Positions 8,809-17,904 of a stretch of 52,895 bases of DNA are shown piece after piece. Each line of letters begins with the position of its first letter. Position 1 is the first letter of the stretch. The position numbers and the translations under genes were made by a program. Where the stretch lies: the NCBI GenBank assembly GCA_964516635.1, contig CAZEZY010000001.1, positions 1-52,895 of the forward strand. The letters run 5' to 3'. A model generated the notes under the pieces. That model saw only the letters and a list, made by a program, of their open reading frames with translations, was not told the origin of the DNA and searched no databases. Source of the stretch: CAZEZY01 sp964516635 (GTDB lineage: Bacteria; Pseudomonadota; Gammaproteobacteria; Burkholderiales; Burkholderiaceae_C).

Positions 8809-9201
8809 ATGATCTGGAAAACATCCAGCGGGTTGATGCTGACCCTTGGACTGATGGCATGCTCCGGCGCCCCCGCCGAGTGGCGGGTGAGCCTGGATGA
8901 AGGCCGTGCCATTCTGGAAAGCCGACAGGCGCTGGTGTTTGACATTCGGGAGCCCGAAGAGCACGCCACGGGCGTGGCCGCTGGTGCCTTGCTGCTGCCC
9001 ATGTCCCAGCTTAACCAGCGAGTGGGCGAGATCCCTCTTGACCCATACCAGCCGGTTCTGCTGATCTGCAACACGCAAAATCGCTCGGCCAAGGTCGTGG
9101 AAGCCCTGCGGGAAGCGGGCTGGAGCAATGTGCGCTACGTGCATGGCGGCATGAGTGACTGGGCCAAACGCGGATGGCCCATGATCAAGCCGGCAGGCTG
9201 A
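8809..9201 (+). CDS. Rhodanese-like lipoprotein
   Basis: 130 aa. A short hydrophobic N-terminus ending in LMAC (lipobox, acylated cysteine at residue 18) is followed by a single rhodanese domain: VFDIREPEEHATG, then the active-site loop CNTQNRS with catalytic C87, then YVHGGMSDW. Rhodaneses carry sulfane sulfur as a cysteine persulfide. The lipobox places it on the periplasmic face of a membrane. It starts 13 bp after the redoxin stop, so dsbD, redoxin and rhodanese look like one operon handling periplasmic thiols and persulfides. The ribosome-binding site is weak. Confidence 0.87.
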   Translation: MIWKTSSGLMLTLGLMACSGAPAEWRVSLDEGRAILESRQALVFDIREPEEHATGVAAGALLLPMSQLNQRVGEIPLDPYQPVLLICNTQNRSAKVVEALREAGWSNVRYVHGGMSDWAKRGWPMIKPAG

Positions 9202-9261
9202 CCGGGTTATCCCTGACGCGTTGGACCTCGTCATTGCCTCGGGCGTGCGTACACTGCAGGC

Positions 9262-9765
9262 ATGAGCGACATTCAGACCCTGAGGCGCATCCTTTCGAGC
9301 TGCCATACCCTCGCTGTGGTGGGCCTGTCACCGCAATGGCACCGACCGAGCTATTTTGCAGCCAAATACATGCAGGCCCATGGTTATCGGATCGTTCCGG
9401 TGAATCCACTGGTGGCCCGTGAAGGGGGTGACATCCTGGGTGAACGTTGTTACCCCACCGTACAGGCCGCGGCCCAGGCGCTGGCAGCGCAAGGCCATCC
9501 CATAGACATGGTGGACTGCTTCCGCAAGAGCGAAGACATCCCCCCACTGGCCGACGCGGCCATTGAAATCGGGGCGAAATGCCTGTGGCTTCAACTGGGG
9601 GTGGAGCACGCCGAGGCGGAGGCCAAGGCCACCAGGGCCGGTCTGCAGGTGGTTCACGACCGCTGCGTGAAGATCGAACACGCCCGGCTGTTCGGCGGTC
9701 TGAACTGGGCTGGGGTGAACACCAAGGTCATCTCGGCCAAACGCCCGCAGCAACTGCCCTATTGA
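9262..9765 (+). CDS. CoA-binding domain protein (YccU type)
   Basis: 167 aa single-domain Rossmann-like CoA-binding protein. Visible marks are AVVGLSPQWHRPSYFAAKYM at residues 18-37, VNPLVAREGG, VDCFRKSED and KCLWLQLGV, all typical of the YccU family. The biochemical role of these small proteins is not established; they bind CoA or a related nucleotide. The gene sits between the rhodanese lipoprotein and a sulfhydrylase gene, in the same direction, 20 bp before the latter. Confidence 0.88.
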   Translation: MSDIQTLRRILSSCHTLAVVGLSPQWHRPSYFAAKYMQAHGYRIVPVNPLVAREGGDILGERCYPTVQAAAQALAAQGHPIDMVDCFRKSEDIPPLADAAIEIGAKCLWLQLGVEHAEAEAKATRAGLQVVHDRCVKIEHARLFGGLNWAGVNTKVISAKRPQQLPY

Positions 9766-9785
9766 CCCTTACCCCGAAAGCTTCC

Positions 9786-11096
9786 ATGGCCCAGGAACAC
9801 CCGTACGGCTTTGGCACACTGGCCATCCATGCCGGCGCCATTCCCGACCCTGTCACCGGCGCGCGCGCCACACCCATCCACCAGACCACCAGTTTTGTGT
9901 TTGACAGCGCCGAGCACGCTGCCAGCCTCTTCAACCTGCAGACCTTTGGCAATGTGTACAGCCGCATCGGCAACCCCACGGTGTCGGTGCTGGAAGAGCG
10001 AGTGGCGGCATTGGAGGGAGGGCGAGCCGCTCTGGCCTGTGCCAGCGGCATGGCCGCGCAGATGACGGCGCTGCTGGCCATCCTGAAGGCGGGCGATCAC
10101 ATCGTAGCCGCCTCCACCCTTTACGGTGGCACCGTGGGGCAGTTGGGCGTGGGGTTTGAGCGACTCGGCATCACCACCACTTTCGTGGACCCGACCGACC
10201 CCGACCACTTCCGCCGCGCCATGCGGCCAAACACCCGCGCGGTCTATGGGGAAACCATCGGCAACCCGCTGGTGAATGTGCTGGACATCGCGGCGATTGC
10301 GCAGGTGGCGCACGACCATGGCGTGCCGCTGGTGATCGACAACACCGTGGCCACGCCCTGGCTTTGCCGCCCTTTCGAGCACGGCGCCGACATCGTGGTG
10401 CACAGTGCCACCAAGTACTTTGGCGGACATGGCACCACCATGGCAGGCGTGGTGGTGGAATCGGGCCGGTTCGACTGGGGCAACGGGAATTTTCCCGACA
10501 TGGTCGAGCCCAGCCGCGCCTACCACGGCGTGAAGTTCTACGAGACCTTTGGCGACTTCGGCTACACCATGAAAGCGCGCATGGAGGTGAACCGCACCTT
10601 TGGCGCGGTGCTGTCGCCCATGAACGCATGGCTGATTTTGCAAGGCATTGAAACCCTGCACCTGCGCATGCAGGCGCACTGCCGCAATGCCCGCCGTGTG
10701 GCCGAATGCCTGCGTGATCACCCGCTGGTGGCCTGGGTCAACTACCCCGGGCTGGCCGACTCGCCCTATCACGCACTGGCAGCCAAGCAGTTCCGTCAGG
10801 TGGACGGACTGCCCGGGGGTTCGGGCATCCTCACCTTCGGCATCCGCGCCGACGACCCGGCCAAGGCCGGCGAACGCTTCATCGACGCCTGTGAATTCCT
10901 CAGCCACCTGGCCAATATCGGTGACGCGAAAACGCTCGTGATCCACCCCGCTTCCACCACCCACCGGCAGCTGAACGAGGATGAGCTCAAGAAAGCCGGC
11001 GTCGGCCCCGACATGATCCGGCTGAGCGTGGGGATTGAAGAAGTGGACGACATCCTCTGGGACCTGGACCAGGCACTTCGCAAGGCCGTGGGCTGA
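9786..11096 (+). CDS. metY: O-acetylhomoserine aminocarboxypropyltransferase / sulfhydrylase
   Basis: 436 aa, Cys/Met metabolism PLP enzyme family. PLP lysine K210 lies in HSATKYFGGHGTT; other marks are YSRIGNPTVSVLEERVAALE, ASGMAAQ and the C-terminal STTHRQL substrate loop. The length and the insert after the lysine fit MetY, which joins O-acetyl-homoserine with sulfide to make homocysteine directly. The frame is open further upstream, but the ATG at 9786 gives the usual N-terminus. Its place behind the redoxin, rhodanese and CoA-binding genes gives this stretch a sulfur theme. A cystathionine gamma-synthase role is less likely given the length. Confidence 0.92.
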   Translation: MAQEHPYGFGTLAIHAGAIPDPVTGARATPIHQTTSFVFDSAEHAASLFNLQTFGNVYSRIGNPTVSVLEERVAALEGGRAALACASGMAAQMTALLAILKAGDHIVAASTLYGGTVGQLGVGFERLGITTTFVDPTDPDHFRRAMRPNTRAVYGETIGNPLVNVLDIAAIAQVAHDHGVPLVIDNTVATPWLCRPFEHGADIVVHSATKYFGGHGTTMAGVVVESGRFDWGNGNFPDMVEPSRAYHGVKFYETFGDFGYTMKARMEVNRTFGAVLSPMNAWLILQGIETLHLRMQAHCRNARRVAECLRDHPLVAWVNYPGLADSPYHALAAKQFRQVDGLPGGSGILTFGIRADDPAKAGERFIDACEFLSHLANIGDAKTLVIHPASTTHRQLNEDELKKAGVGPDMIRLSVGIEEVDDILWDLDQALRKAVG

Positions 11097-11127
11097 AGGC
11101 CAGGCCAGCCTGCGACAATGCAGGGTT

Positions 11128-12249
11128 ATGAGCACGACCTTCGCCCCCCTGCAAAACGACACCTTTCTCAGGGCCTGCCTGCGCCAGGCCACCGAGCACA
11201 CCCCCGTCTGGCTGATGCGCCAGGCTGGCCGCTACCTGCCCGAGTACCGCGCGACCCGCGCCAGAGCGGGCAGCTTCATGGGCCTGGCCACCAACGTGGA
11301 CTACGCCACCGAGGTGACGCTTCAACCCCTGGAGCGTTACGATCTGGATGCGGCCATTCTGTTCAGCGACATCCTGACCGTGCCCGACGCCATGGGCCTG
11401 GGCCTGAGCTTTGCGCTGGGCGAAGGGCCCAAGTTCGCCCAAACCGTGCGCACCGAAGCCGACGTGGCCCAGCTGGCCGTGCCCGACATGAACAAGCTGC
11501 GCTATGTGTTTGACGCCGTCACCTCGATTCGAAAAGCACTCAATGGCCGGGTGCCGCTGATCGGTTTTTCAGGCAGCCCCTGGACGCTGGCCTGCTACAT
11601 GGTGGAGGGTGGCGGCAGCGACGACTACCGGCTGGTCAAAACCCTGATGTACCAGCGCCCCGACCTGATGCACCGGGTGCTGGAAATCAACGCCGACGCC
11701 GTGGCGCTGTACCTGCGTACGCAGATCGAAGCGGGCGCGCAGGCCGTGATGGTGTTCGACAGCTGGGGCGGCGTCCTGGCCGATGGCAACTTTCAGCAGT
11801 TCAGCCTGGCTTACACGAAGCGCGTGCTGGACCAGTTGCCCAAGTCATTCAACGGCCAGCGCATCCCGCGCATCGTGTTCACCAAGGGCGGCGGGCTCTG
11901 GCTGGACGACATGAACACGCTGGACTGCGACGTGCTGGGTCTGGACTGGACGGTGAACCTGACCCGGGCCCGCGCCCGGGTGGGTGGCGAAACCGGCGGC
12001 CCCGGAAAAGCGCTACAGGGGAATCTGGATCCCAATGTGCTGTTTGCTCAACCCGATCAAGTCGCCCAGGAAGCCATCAAAGTGCTCGAAAGTTTCGGCC
12101 AACCACACATCGACCGCCTGTCTCAAGGCCCCACTCACATCTTCAACCTGGGGCATGGCATCAGTCAACACACCCCGCCTGAGCATGTGAAAGTGCTGGT
12201 CGACACGGTACACGCACACTCCCGCCGGATGCGTGGCGCAGTGGCCTGA
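11128..12249 (+). CDS. hemE: Uroporphyrinogen decarboxylase
   Basis: 373 aa (E. coli HemE 354 aa). The enzyme removes four carboxyl groups from uroporphyrinogen III to give coproporphyrinogen III in haem synthesis. The two family signatures are present: PVWLMRQAGRYLPEYR near the N-terminus, and the GFSGSPWTLACYMVEGGGS segment. The catalytic aspartate is in LFSDILTVPDAMGLG. The ATG at 11128 is preceded by AGGG; an open upstream extension overlaps metY and is rejected. It follows metY by 31 bp and is followed by a hairpin. Confidence 0.95.
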   Translation: MSTTFAPLQNDTFLRACLRQATEHTPVWLMRQAGRYLPEYRATRARAGSFMGLATNVDYATEVTLQPLERYDLDAAILFSDILTVPDAMGLGLSFALGEGPKFAQTVRTEADVAQLAVPDMNKLRYVFDAVTSIRKALNGRVPLIGFSGSPWTLACYMVEGGGSDDYRLVKTLMYQRPDLMHRVLEINADAVALYLRTQIEAGAQAVMVFDSWGGVLADGNFQQFSLAYTKRVLDQLPKSFNGQRIPRIVFTKGGGLWLDDMNTLDCDVLGLDWTVNLTRARARVGGETGGPGKALQGNLDPNVLFAQPDQVAQEAIKVLESFGQPHIDRLSQGPTHIFNLGHGISQHTPPEHVKVLVDTVHAHSRRMRGAVA

Positions 12250-12253
12250 GCTG

Positions 12254-12274
12254 GCATCCGGACCGCACGGATGC
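12254..12274 (+). terminator. Hairpin just after hemE
   Basis: Five bases beyond the hemE stop lies GCATCCG, a 7-nt loop and CGGATGC, a perfect 7-bp stem. No T-run follows, so it may be a transcript-end stabiliser or a weak terminator and not a classical intrinsic one. Confidence 0.45.
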
Positions 12275-12321
12275 GCACCGATTCAGGGCCATGAAACTAG
12301 CACAAAAATGGGGCTGACATC

Positions 12322-12533
12322 GTGCGTCGCACCGAGCTTATGCACAAAAACTTGTGTGCGGCGCAACATCTTTACAAGTCTGGCATTTTGAATGACAGAT
12401 TGCTCATAAAGAACCTAAGTTGTTGATTTCATTGAACAAGGTCAGATGCATATTTTCTAGGCACTCTAGCGAAAGCCTTGATTTTCAAGGCCTTGCGAAG
12501 TGGATTCAACAACTATCAACAAAGTTATCCACA
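12322..12533. promoter_or_regulatory. AT-rich hemE-priA intergenic region with two DnaA boxes and inverted repeats
   Basis: The 346-bp gap between hemE and priA (12250-12595) holds no gene. It contains two sequences fitting the DnaA-box consensus TTWTNCACA: TTATGCACA (12338-12346) and the perfect TTATCCACA (12525-12533), both on the plus strand. It also has GTGCG-T-CGCAC (12322-12332), a 9-bp inverted repeat AGTTGTTGA (12418-12426) / TCAACAACT (12506-12514), and a perfect hairpin GCCTTGA-TTT-TCAAGGC (12475-12491). The stretch is clearly more AT-rich than its surroundings. It probably carries the priA promoter under DnaA influence; an origin-like role is possible but unproven. Confidence 0.5.
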
Positions 12534-12595
12534 GAAAATCTGAGCAACTGCGAGAAGCTCTGACGAATCAATGACTTACCGGTTTTTCCACCAAA

Positions 12596-14722
12596 ATGAC
12601 TGAGCTTTTGCGCCCAAGTTCAGTGAGATGGCTGGATGTGGTGATCACCACTCCCGCACACAGCGGACTGGGTGACAGCCTCTCCTACTGGTGTGAACAA
12701 TCACTCGCTCCCGGCACGCTGGTCCGCGTACCGCTGGGGACACGTGAAACGATCGGGATTGTCTGGGCCTCCCATGAAAAGCCTCCTGCAGACCTGTTAC
12801 CCGAGCAGACCCGACCCATTCTGGGATCGCTGGATGCCCTGCCTCCGCTGAACGACCGGTGGCGAAAGTTGATGGCTTTTACCGCCGGGTATTACCAGCG
12901 TGCACTGGGCGAGGTGTCACTGGCGGCCCTGCCTCCAGCCATTCGGGAACTGTCTGCGGTTCAGTTGCAGCGTCGTATGCGAAAGGTACTGCAACCAACC
13001 GAGGCCATGTCCACCGTGTCTGACACACCATCGCCTGACCCGATACCACGACTCAGCCCCGAGCAAAAAGAGGTGATTGCACGGCTTCAAGGGGTCAGCC
13101 AGCCGGTGCTGCTGTTTGGGGCCACCGGGAGCGGAAAAACCGAGGTCTACCTGCGCACCGCCCAGACACTCCTCGAAGAAGACCCGGAGGCCCAGGTGCT
13201 GGTGATGGTCCCCGAGATCAATCTGACGCCTCAACTGGAGGCACGATTCATCGAACGCTTTCACCAAACCAGGGTGGTGACACTGCACAGCGGACTGACG
13301 CCCGCTCAGCGACTCAGAAACTGGCTGGCCGCCCACATCGGACAGGCGCGCATCGTTCTGGGCACGCGGATGGCGATCTTCGCCAGCCTGCCCAGACTGC
13401 GGCTCATTGTCGTCGACGAAGAGCACGATCCGAGTTACAAAAGCCAGGAGGGGGCTCGCTTCTCGGCTCGAGACCTGGCGGTTTTCCGAGCCAGACTGGA
13501 ATCCGGCCATGCACCCTGTCAGGTCATTCTGGGCTCGGCGACCCCATCACTGGAAAGCTGGCACGCCGCGAATCAAGGGCGATACCTGCGACTGGAAATG
13601 CCCGCTCGTATCGGTGGTGGCGGATGGCCTCGCCTTCGACTCGTTGACCTCAATCAGCAGCCCAGACACACCGTCATCGCACCCGCCTTGCTGGAGGCCA
13701 TGGCCGAGCGAGCGGCTCGTGGGGAGCAAAGCCTGGTGCTGCTGAATCGCCGCGGCTATGCCCCGGTATTGGCCTGTGAGGACTGCGGCTGGAAAAGCGA
13801 TTGCCCGCACTGCAGTGCTCATGCCGTGTTCCACAAGATCGACCGAACCCTTCGTTGCCACCATTGCGGTCACACCACCCGGGTACCCAAAGCCTGCCCG
13901 GCGTGCGGGAACCTGGACATCAAACCCCTGGGCAGAGGCACGGAGCAGATCGAGGAGCAGCTTGCCGGACTGCTGGCCCATGCCCACCGGCCCGATGGCC
14001 AACCCTTGCGTGTCGCCCGACTGGACGCCGACACCACTCGGGTCAAGGGCGCCCTGGAAAGCCGGCTGGCCGACATGCACGCCGGTGAGGTGGATGTGCT
14101 GGTTGGCACCCAGATGGTGGCCAAAGGCCATGACTTCCGGCGCATCACCCTGGTCGCCAGCCTGAACACAGACAGCGCCCTCTTCGCCAGTGACTACAGG
14201 GCGCCAGAGCGACTTTTCTCCCTCTTGATGCAGGCCGCTGGCCGGGCGGGACGGGATGCGGAATTTGTCTCCGCTCAAGGCACCGAAGTGGCGTTGTGGA
14301 TCCAGACCTGGTATCCGCAGCACCCCCTCTTTGCCGCCCTGGCAAAGCATGACTATCCGGGATTTGCCACCAGTCAGCTGGAAGAACGGGCCTCGGCAGA
14401 GATGCCACCCTTCGGTTTTCAGGCGCTCGTCCGGGCTGAGGCCCGTACGCAGGAAGCCGCACAGGCGTGGCTCAGACTGGCCGCTCAATCGGCCGATGGA
14501 CTCATCGGACACAACCATCTCACGGTCTATCCGCCGGTCCCCATGGCGGTTCAACGGGTAGCGAACATCGAAAGGGCGCAAATGCTGATCGAAAGCCCTT
14601 CGCGGCCTGCTCTGCAGGCCTTCATGGCTGCCTGGCAACCCATGCTGCAGGGATTGCGAAGCCACCCTGAAACCAGAGGCCTCATCCGGTGGGCGATCGA
14701 TGTGGATCCGCTGACCCTTTGA
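12596..14722 (+). CDS. priA: Primosomal protein N', ATP-dependent DNA helicase PriA
   Basis: 708 aa superfamily-2 helicase that restarts stalled replication forks. The N-terminal 3'-DNA-binding domain (VVITTPAHSGLGDSLSYW) is followed by the helicase core with Walker A GATGSGKT (residues ~175-182) and the DEEH box (~275). The zinc-binding module of eight cysteines (CEDCGW, CPHCS, CHHCG, CPACG) lies inside the second helicase lobe. Motifs V and VI are QMVAKGHDF and QAAGRAGR. The length matches other PriA proteins. It stands alone after a long regulatory gap and converges on the AEC transporter gene, 7 bp away. Confidence 0.96.
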   Translation: MTELLRPSSVRWLDVVITTPAHSGLGDSLSYWCEQSLAPGTLVRVPLGTRETIGIVWASHEKPPADLLPEQTRPILGSLDALPPLNDRWRKLMAFTAGYYQRALGEVSLAALPPAIRELSAVQLQRRMRKVLQPTEAMSTVSDTPSPDPIPRLSPEQKEVIARLQGVSQPVLLFGATGSGKTEVYLRTAQTLLEEDPEAQVLVMVPEINLTPQLEARFIERFHQTRVVTLHSGLTPAQRLRNWLAAHIGQARIVLGTRMAIFASLPRLRLIVVDEEHDPSYKSQEGARFSARDLAVFRARLESGHAPCQVILGSATPSLESWHAANQGRYLRLEMPARIGGGGWPRLRLVDLNQQPRHTVIAPALLEAMAERAARGEQSLVLLNRRGYAPVLACEDCGWKSDCPHCSAHAVFHKIDRTLRCHHCGHTTRVPKACPACGNLDIKPLGRGTEQIEEQLAGLLAHAHRPDGQPLRVARLDADTTRVKGALESRLADMHAGEVDVLVGTQMVAKGHDFRRITLVASLNTDSALFASDYRAPERLFSLLMQAAGRAGRDAEFVSAQGTEVALWIQTWYPQHPLFAALAKHDYPGFATSQLEERASAEMPPFGFQALVRAEARTQEAAQAWLRLAAQSADGLIGHNHLTVYPPVPMAVQRVANIERAQMLIESPSRPALQAFMAAWQPMLQGLRSHPETRGLIRWAIDVDPLTL

Positions 14723-14729
14723 AATCCGG

Positions 14730-15710
14730 TCAGGCGACCAGCAAGGCCACGGCGCCTGAAAAAGTGAGGAAAGCCAGCGCCGTGGACACCAGGATGATCC
14801 TGGCGATTCGCCCGTTGTCGGCACCAAAGCGTTCGGCCAGCAAGGACACATTGCTGGCACTCGGCAAGGCGGCCACCAGCACCATCACGGTCAGGGCAAA
14901 GGGAGAGAGCTTCAACCCCATCTGGATGGCCACGGAACCCACCAGCAGAACCAGTAACGGGTGCAGCAGCAACTTCATCATGGCCACCGGCACGTAATCG
15001 CTCCAGGGCATGGGGTGGTCTGACTGCATCTGCGACCGCGCCAGAACCGCGCCAATGGTGAAGAGAGCCACGGGGGATGCCGCATCGGCGAGGAGCCAGA
15101 CCGTCTTTTCAATCGGCCCTGGCAGGGAAAATTCCAGCGATGATGCAATCGCGCCCAGGATGATGGCCCAGGGCATGGGGTTGCTGAGCACACCCTTGAG
15201 TGCCTTGCCGGCAGCCGCCCAGGGTCCGCCCTCGCCCTGATCCATCCGAGACAGGGCAATGCACAGCGAACTGGTGAGCAGCATATCGACCACAATCACG
15301 ACGATGATGGGGCCCACGCTTTGCGGCCCCAGCAAGGCAGCCAGCAACGGCACGCCCATGAAACCCGTGTTCGGAAACGCCGCCACCAGCGCCCCCATGG
15401 ACGCATCGTTCCAGCGAATCCGCTGACTGAAGGTCATGACCAGTGCGAACCCCACCATCACCAGGGCGCAAAGGGCATACACACCGGCAACCGCCACGTC
15501 CAGCAACTGAGCGATCGGCGTGGTGGAGCCAAATCGGTACAGCATGGCCGGCAGGGCAAAGTACAGCACAAAGCTGTTCAGGCCGGGTATGGCATCCAGA
15601 GGCAGCAGCCGCTGGCGTGCCGCCACAAAGCCTGCGAGCACCAGCGCGAAAAAGGGAAACGTGACGAGCAGTACGGTAAGCACGGGCTGGATTGTCGCAG
15701 GACTTGGCAT
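14730..15710 (-). CDS. AEC family (auxin efflux carrier-like) transporter
   Basis: 326 aa membrane protein with about ten hydrophobic helices in two repeats, as in the AEC family. Recognisable segments are LNSFVLYFALPAMLYRFG early on, AFPNTGFMGVPLLAALLG in the middle (the conserved N-x-G-F-MG-P loop) and NPMPWAIILGAI. Bacterial members move malonate, malate or other small organic anions; the substrate here is unknown. It is divergent from the rep helicase gene, with only 47 bp between starts. Confidence 0.88.
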   Translation of the reverse strand: MPSPATIQPVLTVLLVTFPFFALVLAGFVAARQRLLPLDAIPGLNSFVLYFALPAMLYRFGSTTPIAQLLDVAVAGVYALCALVMVGFALVMTFSQRIRWNDASMGALVAAFPNTGFMGVPLLAALLGPQSVGPIIVVIVVDMLLTSSLCIALSRMDQGEGGPWAAAGKALKGVLSNPMPWAIILGAIASSLEFSLPGPIEKTVWLLADAASPVALFTIGAVLARSQMQSDHPMPWSDYVPVAMMKLLLHPLLVLLVGSVAIQMGLKLSPFALTVMVLVAALPSASNVSLLAERFGADNGRIARIILVSTALAFLTFSGAVALLVA

Positions 15711-15724
15711 CCCAGCCCGCCCGT

Positions 15725-15730
15725 TATGAT
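15725..15730 (+). promoter_or_regulatory. Candidate -10 element for rep
   Basis: TATGAT, one mismatch from TATAAT, lies 27 bp before the rep ATG in the short divergent gap. The best -35 (TTGGCA, 15704-15709) is only 15 bp away and overlaps the transporter start, so the promoter is only tentative. Confidence 0.3.
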
Positions 15731-15757
15731 CGGCTGCTTTGTCTGAGCCTTCTTGCC

Positions 15758-17824
15758 ATGTCTGCTGGCCTGAACATCGCCCAACTCGATGCCGTGAATC
15801 ATCTGTCTGGCCCCTGCCTGGTGCTGGCCGGCGCAGGTTCGGGGAAAACCCGCGTCATCACCCACAAGATCGCCCGTCTCATCCAGGCCGGGCTCGCGGC
15901 CAACCGGATCGCTGCGATCACCTTCACCAACAAGGCCGCCGCCGAAATGCGCGAACGCGCCCGACAACTGGTGGGCAAGCCCGCCAAGGACGTGGTGATC
16001 TGCACCTTCCACTCCCTGGGCGTGCGGCTGTTGCGCGAAGACGGATCCTACATGGGCCTCAAGCAGCAGTTTTCGATTCTCGACACCGACGACATCACCT
16101 CCATCCTGAAGGATTGTGGCGGCACCACCGACGCGGCCACCGCCCGCCAGTGGCAGTGGACCATCAGCGGCTGGAAGGGCGCCGGCCTGAACGCCGAACA
16201 AGCCCTGGCGCAGGCTAGGGACGAAGACGAGCGGATGATCGCGTTGCTCATGGCCAAGTACCAGGAACGCCTGGCCGCCTACCAGAGCGTGGACTTTGAC
16301 GACCTGATCGGCCTGCCGCTGAAGTTGTTGCAGCAACATCCCGAGGCGCGCGACAAGTGGCAGAAAAAGCTGGGGCACGTGCTGGTGGACGAATACCAGG
16401 ACACCAACGCCACCCAGTATGAATTGTTGAAACTGCTGGTCGGCGAACGAGGTCGCTTCACCGCCGTGGGCGACGACGACCAGTCGATCTACGGCTGGCG
16501 CGGCGCCACCCTGGACAACCTCAAGAAGCTGCCCCAGGACTTTCCCGCGCTCAAGGTCATCAAGCTGGAGCAGAATTACCGCTCCACCAGCGCCATCCTG
16601 CGGGCGGCCAACCACGTCATCGGCCCCAACCCCAAGCTGTTCCCCAAGACGCTGTGGAGCGAACTGGGCGAAGGCGAGCCGGTGCGGGTACAGGCCTGCG
16701 ACCACGAGGACCACGAGGCCGAGCGAGCGGTGGCACGCATCCAGAGCCTCCGCGCCGGTTCGGCCGCGGCCGGCAGCACCGGCGCCAGGCACAAGGCGTT
16801 CAAGGACTTCGCCATCCTGTACCGTGCCAACCACCAGGCCCGTGCGCTGGAAACCGCATTGCGCAAGGCGCAGATCCCGTACAAGGTCTCGGGGGGCACC
16901 AGCTTTTTCGACCGCGCCGAGATCAAGGACCTCTGCGCGTGGCTGCGCCTGATCGTCAACCACGACGACGATCCGGCTTTTTTGCGCGCCATCACCACGC
17001 CCAGGCGCGGCATCGGCCACCAGACGCTGTCACAACTCGGCGCCTTTGCCACGCAGTACAAGGTCAGCCTGTTCGAGGCGCTGTTCTCCCACTCGCTGCA
17101 GGCCGCGCTGCCCGCGCGCGCAGTGCACGGTCTGCACGAGTTCGGCCGCACCCTCAACGACCTGGAGCACCGCGCCCGGCGCACCATCGGCCACGAAGCG
17201 GCCAAATCGTTCCTGGACGACTGGCTCAAGACCATCGGCTACGAGCAGTACCTGCTCGACAGCGAAGACAGCGACAAGGTCGCTGCCGCGCGCTGGGGCA
17301 ATGTGATCGACTTCTGCGACTGGGTGGCGCAGCGCTGCGGCGGCCAGATCGACGACACCGGAGGCCTGACCACCGAGCGGGCGCCCAAGACCCTGCTGGA
17401 AGTCGCGCAGACCATCGCCCTCATGGCCACGATTTCCGAACGTCAACAGGACCAGGACGTGGTGACGCTGTCCACACTGCATGCCGCCAAGGGGCTGGAA
17501 TGGCCGCACGTGGTTCTTGCAGGCGTCAACGAGGGGCTCCTGCCCTTTCAGCGCGACGACAGCCTGAACGGCGAGGCCCAGAGCAGGCTGATCGAGGAAG
17601 AGCGCCGGCTCATGTACGTGGGCATCACCCGCGCACAGCATACGCTGGTGGTGAGCTGGCTCAAGCGGCGCAAGAAGGGCCGTGAAATGGTGCCCGGCCA
17701 GCCCAGCCGGTTCATCGCAGAAATGGCCCTGGATCAAGCCACCGCGAAAGAAGACCCCCGCGAACGCCTCCGCGCCTTGAGGGAAGAATTTGCCCGGCGT
17801 TCGGCAACCAGCAGCCCGACCTGA
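15758..17824 (+). CDS. rep: ATP-dependent DNA helicase Rep (UvrD/Rep family)
   Basis: 688 aa superfamily-1A 3'-5' helicase (E. coli Rep 673 aa). Motifs in order: Q-motif LNIAQLDAV, Walker A LAGAGSGKT (residues ~23-31), TFTNKAAAEMRER, VDEYQDTN (Walker B), GDDDQSIYGWRGA, LEQNYRST, STLHAAKGLEWPHV and ERRLMYVGITRA. The short C-terminus lacks the UvrD-type RNA-polymerase-interaction tail, which favours Rep. Rep removes protein roadblocks ahead of replication forks. The start at 15758 gives the family N-terminus; the 22 residues upstream are not conserved. The gene is very GC-rich, like hemE. Confidence 0.93.
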   Translation: MSAGLNIAQLDAVNHLSGPCLVLAGAGSGKTRVITHKIARLIQAGLAANRIAAITFTNKAAAEMRERARQLVGKPAKDVVICTFHSLGVRLLREDGSYMGLKQQFSILDTDDITSILKDCGGTTDAATARQWQWTISGWKGAGLNAEQALAQARDEDERMIALLMAKYQERLAAYQSVDFDDLIGLPLKLLQQHPEARDKWQKKLGHVLVDEYQDTNATQYELLKLLVGERGRFTAVGDDDQSIYGWRGATLDNLKKLPQDFPALKVIKLEQNYRSTSAILRAANHVIGPNPKLFPKTLWSELGEGEPVRVQACDHEDHEAERAVARIQSLRAGSAAAGSTGARHKAFKDFAILYRANHQARALETALRKAQIPYKVSGGTSFFDRAEIKDLCAWLRLIVNHDDDPAFLRAITTPRRGIGHQTLSQLGAFATQYKVSLFEALFSHSLQAALPARAVHGLHEFGRTLNDLEHRARRTIGHEAAKSFLDDWLKTIGYEQYLLDSEDSDKVAAARWGNVIDFCDWVAQRCGGQIDDTGGLTTERAPKTLLEVAQTIALMATISERQQDQDVVTLSTLHAAKGLEWPHVVLAGVNEGLLPFQRDDSLNGEAQSRLIEEERRLMYVGITRAQHTLVVSWLKRRKKGREMVPGQPSRFIAEMALDQATAKEDPRERLRALREEFARRSATSSPT

Positions 17825-17904
17825 ATCGTGACCCCGCCCGATCGCCAGGCTGGGCGCACACCGTGGATTCGACTACCATGCAGACCATTTCATCCTCTCG
17901 GCTG

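Noticed and set aside
9759..11201. 480-codon minus-strand frame over metY
   Set aside because: Shadow of metY; composition (His, Gly, Val rich) and lack of domains argue against a gene.
12250..12595. Full chromosomal replication origin
   Set aside because: Only two DnaA boxes fit the consensus and neither dnaA nor parAB or rpmH is present. Kept only as a DnaA-linked regulatory region.
13547..14860. 437-codon minus-strand frame over priA and the transporter end
   Set aside because: Crosses two convergent real genes and shows no domain; a shadow frame.
15578..17020. 480-codon minus-strand frame over rep and the AEC gene start
   Set aside because: Shadow frame: it covers the helicase motifs on the other strand and has no family match.
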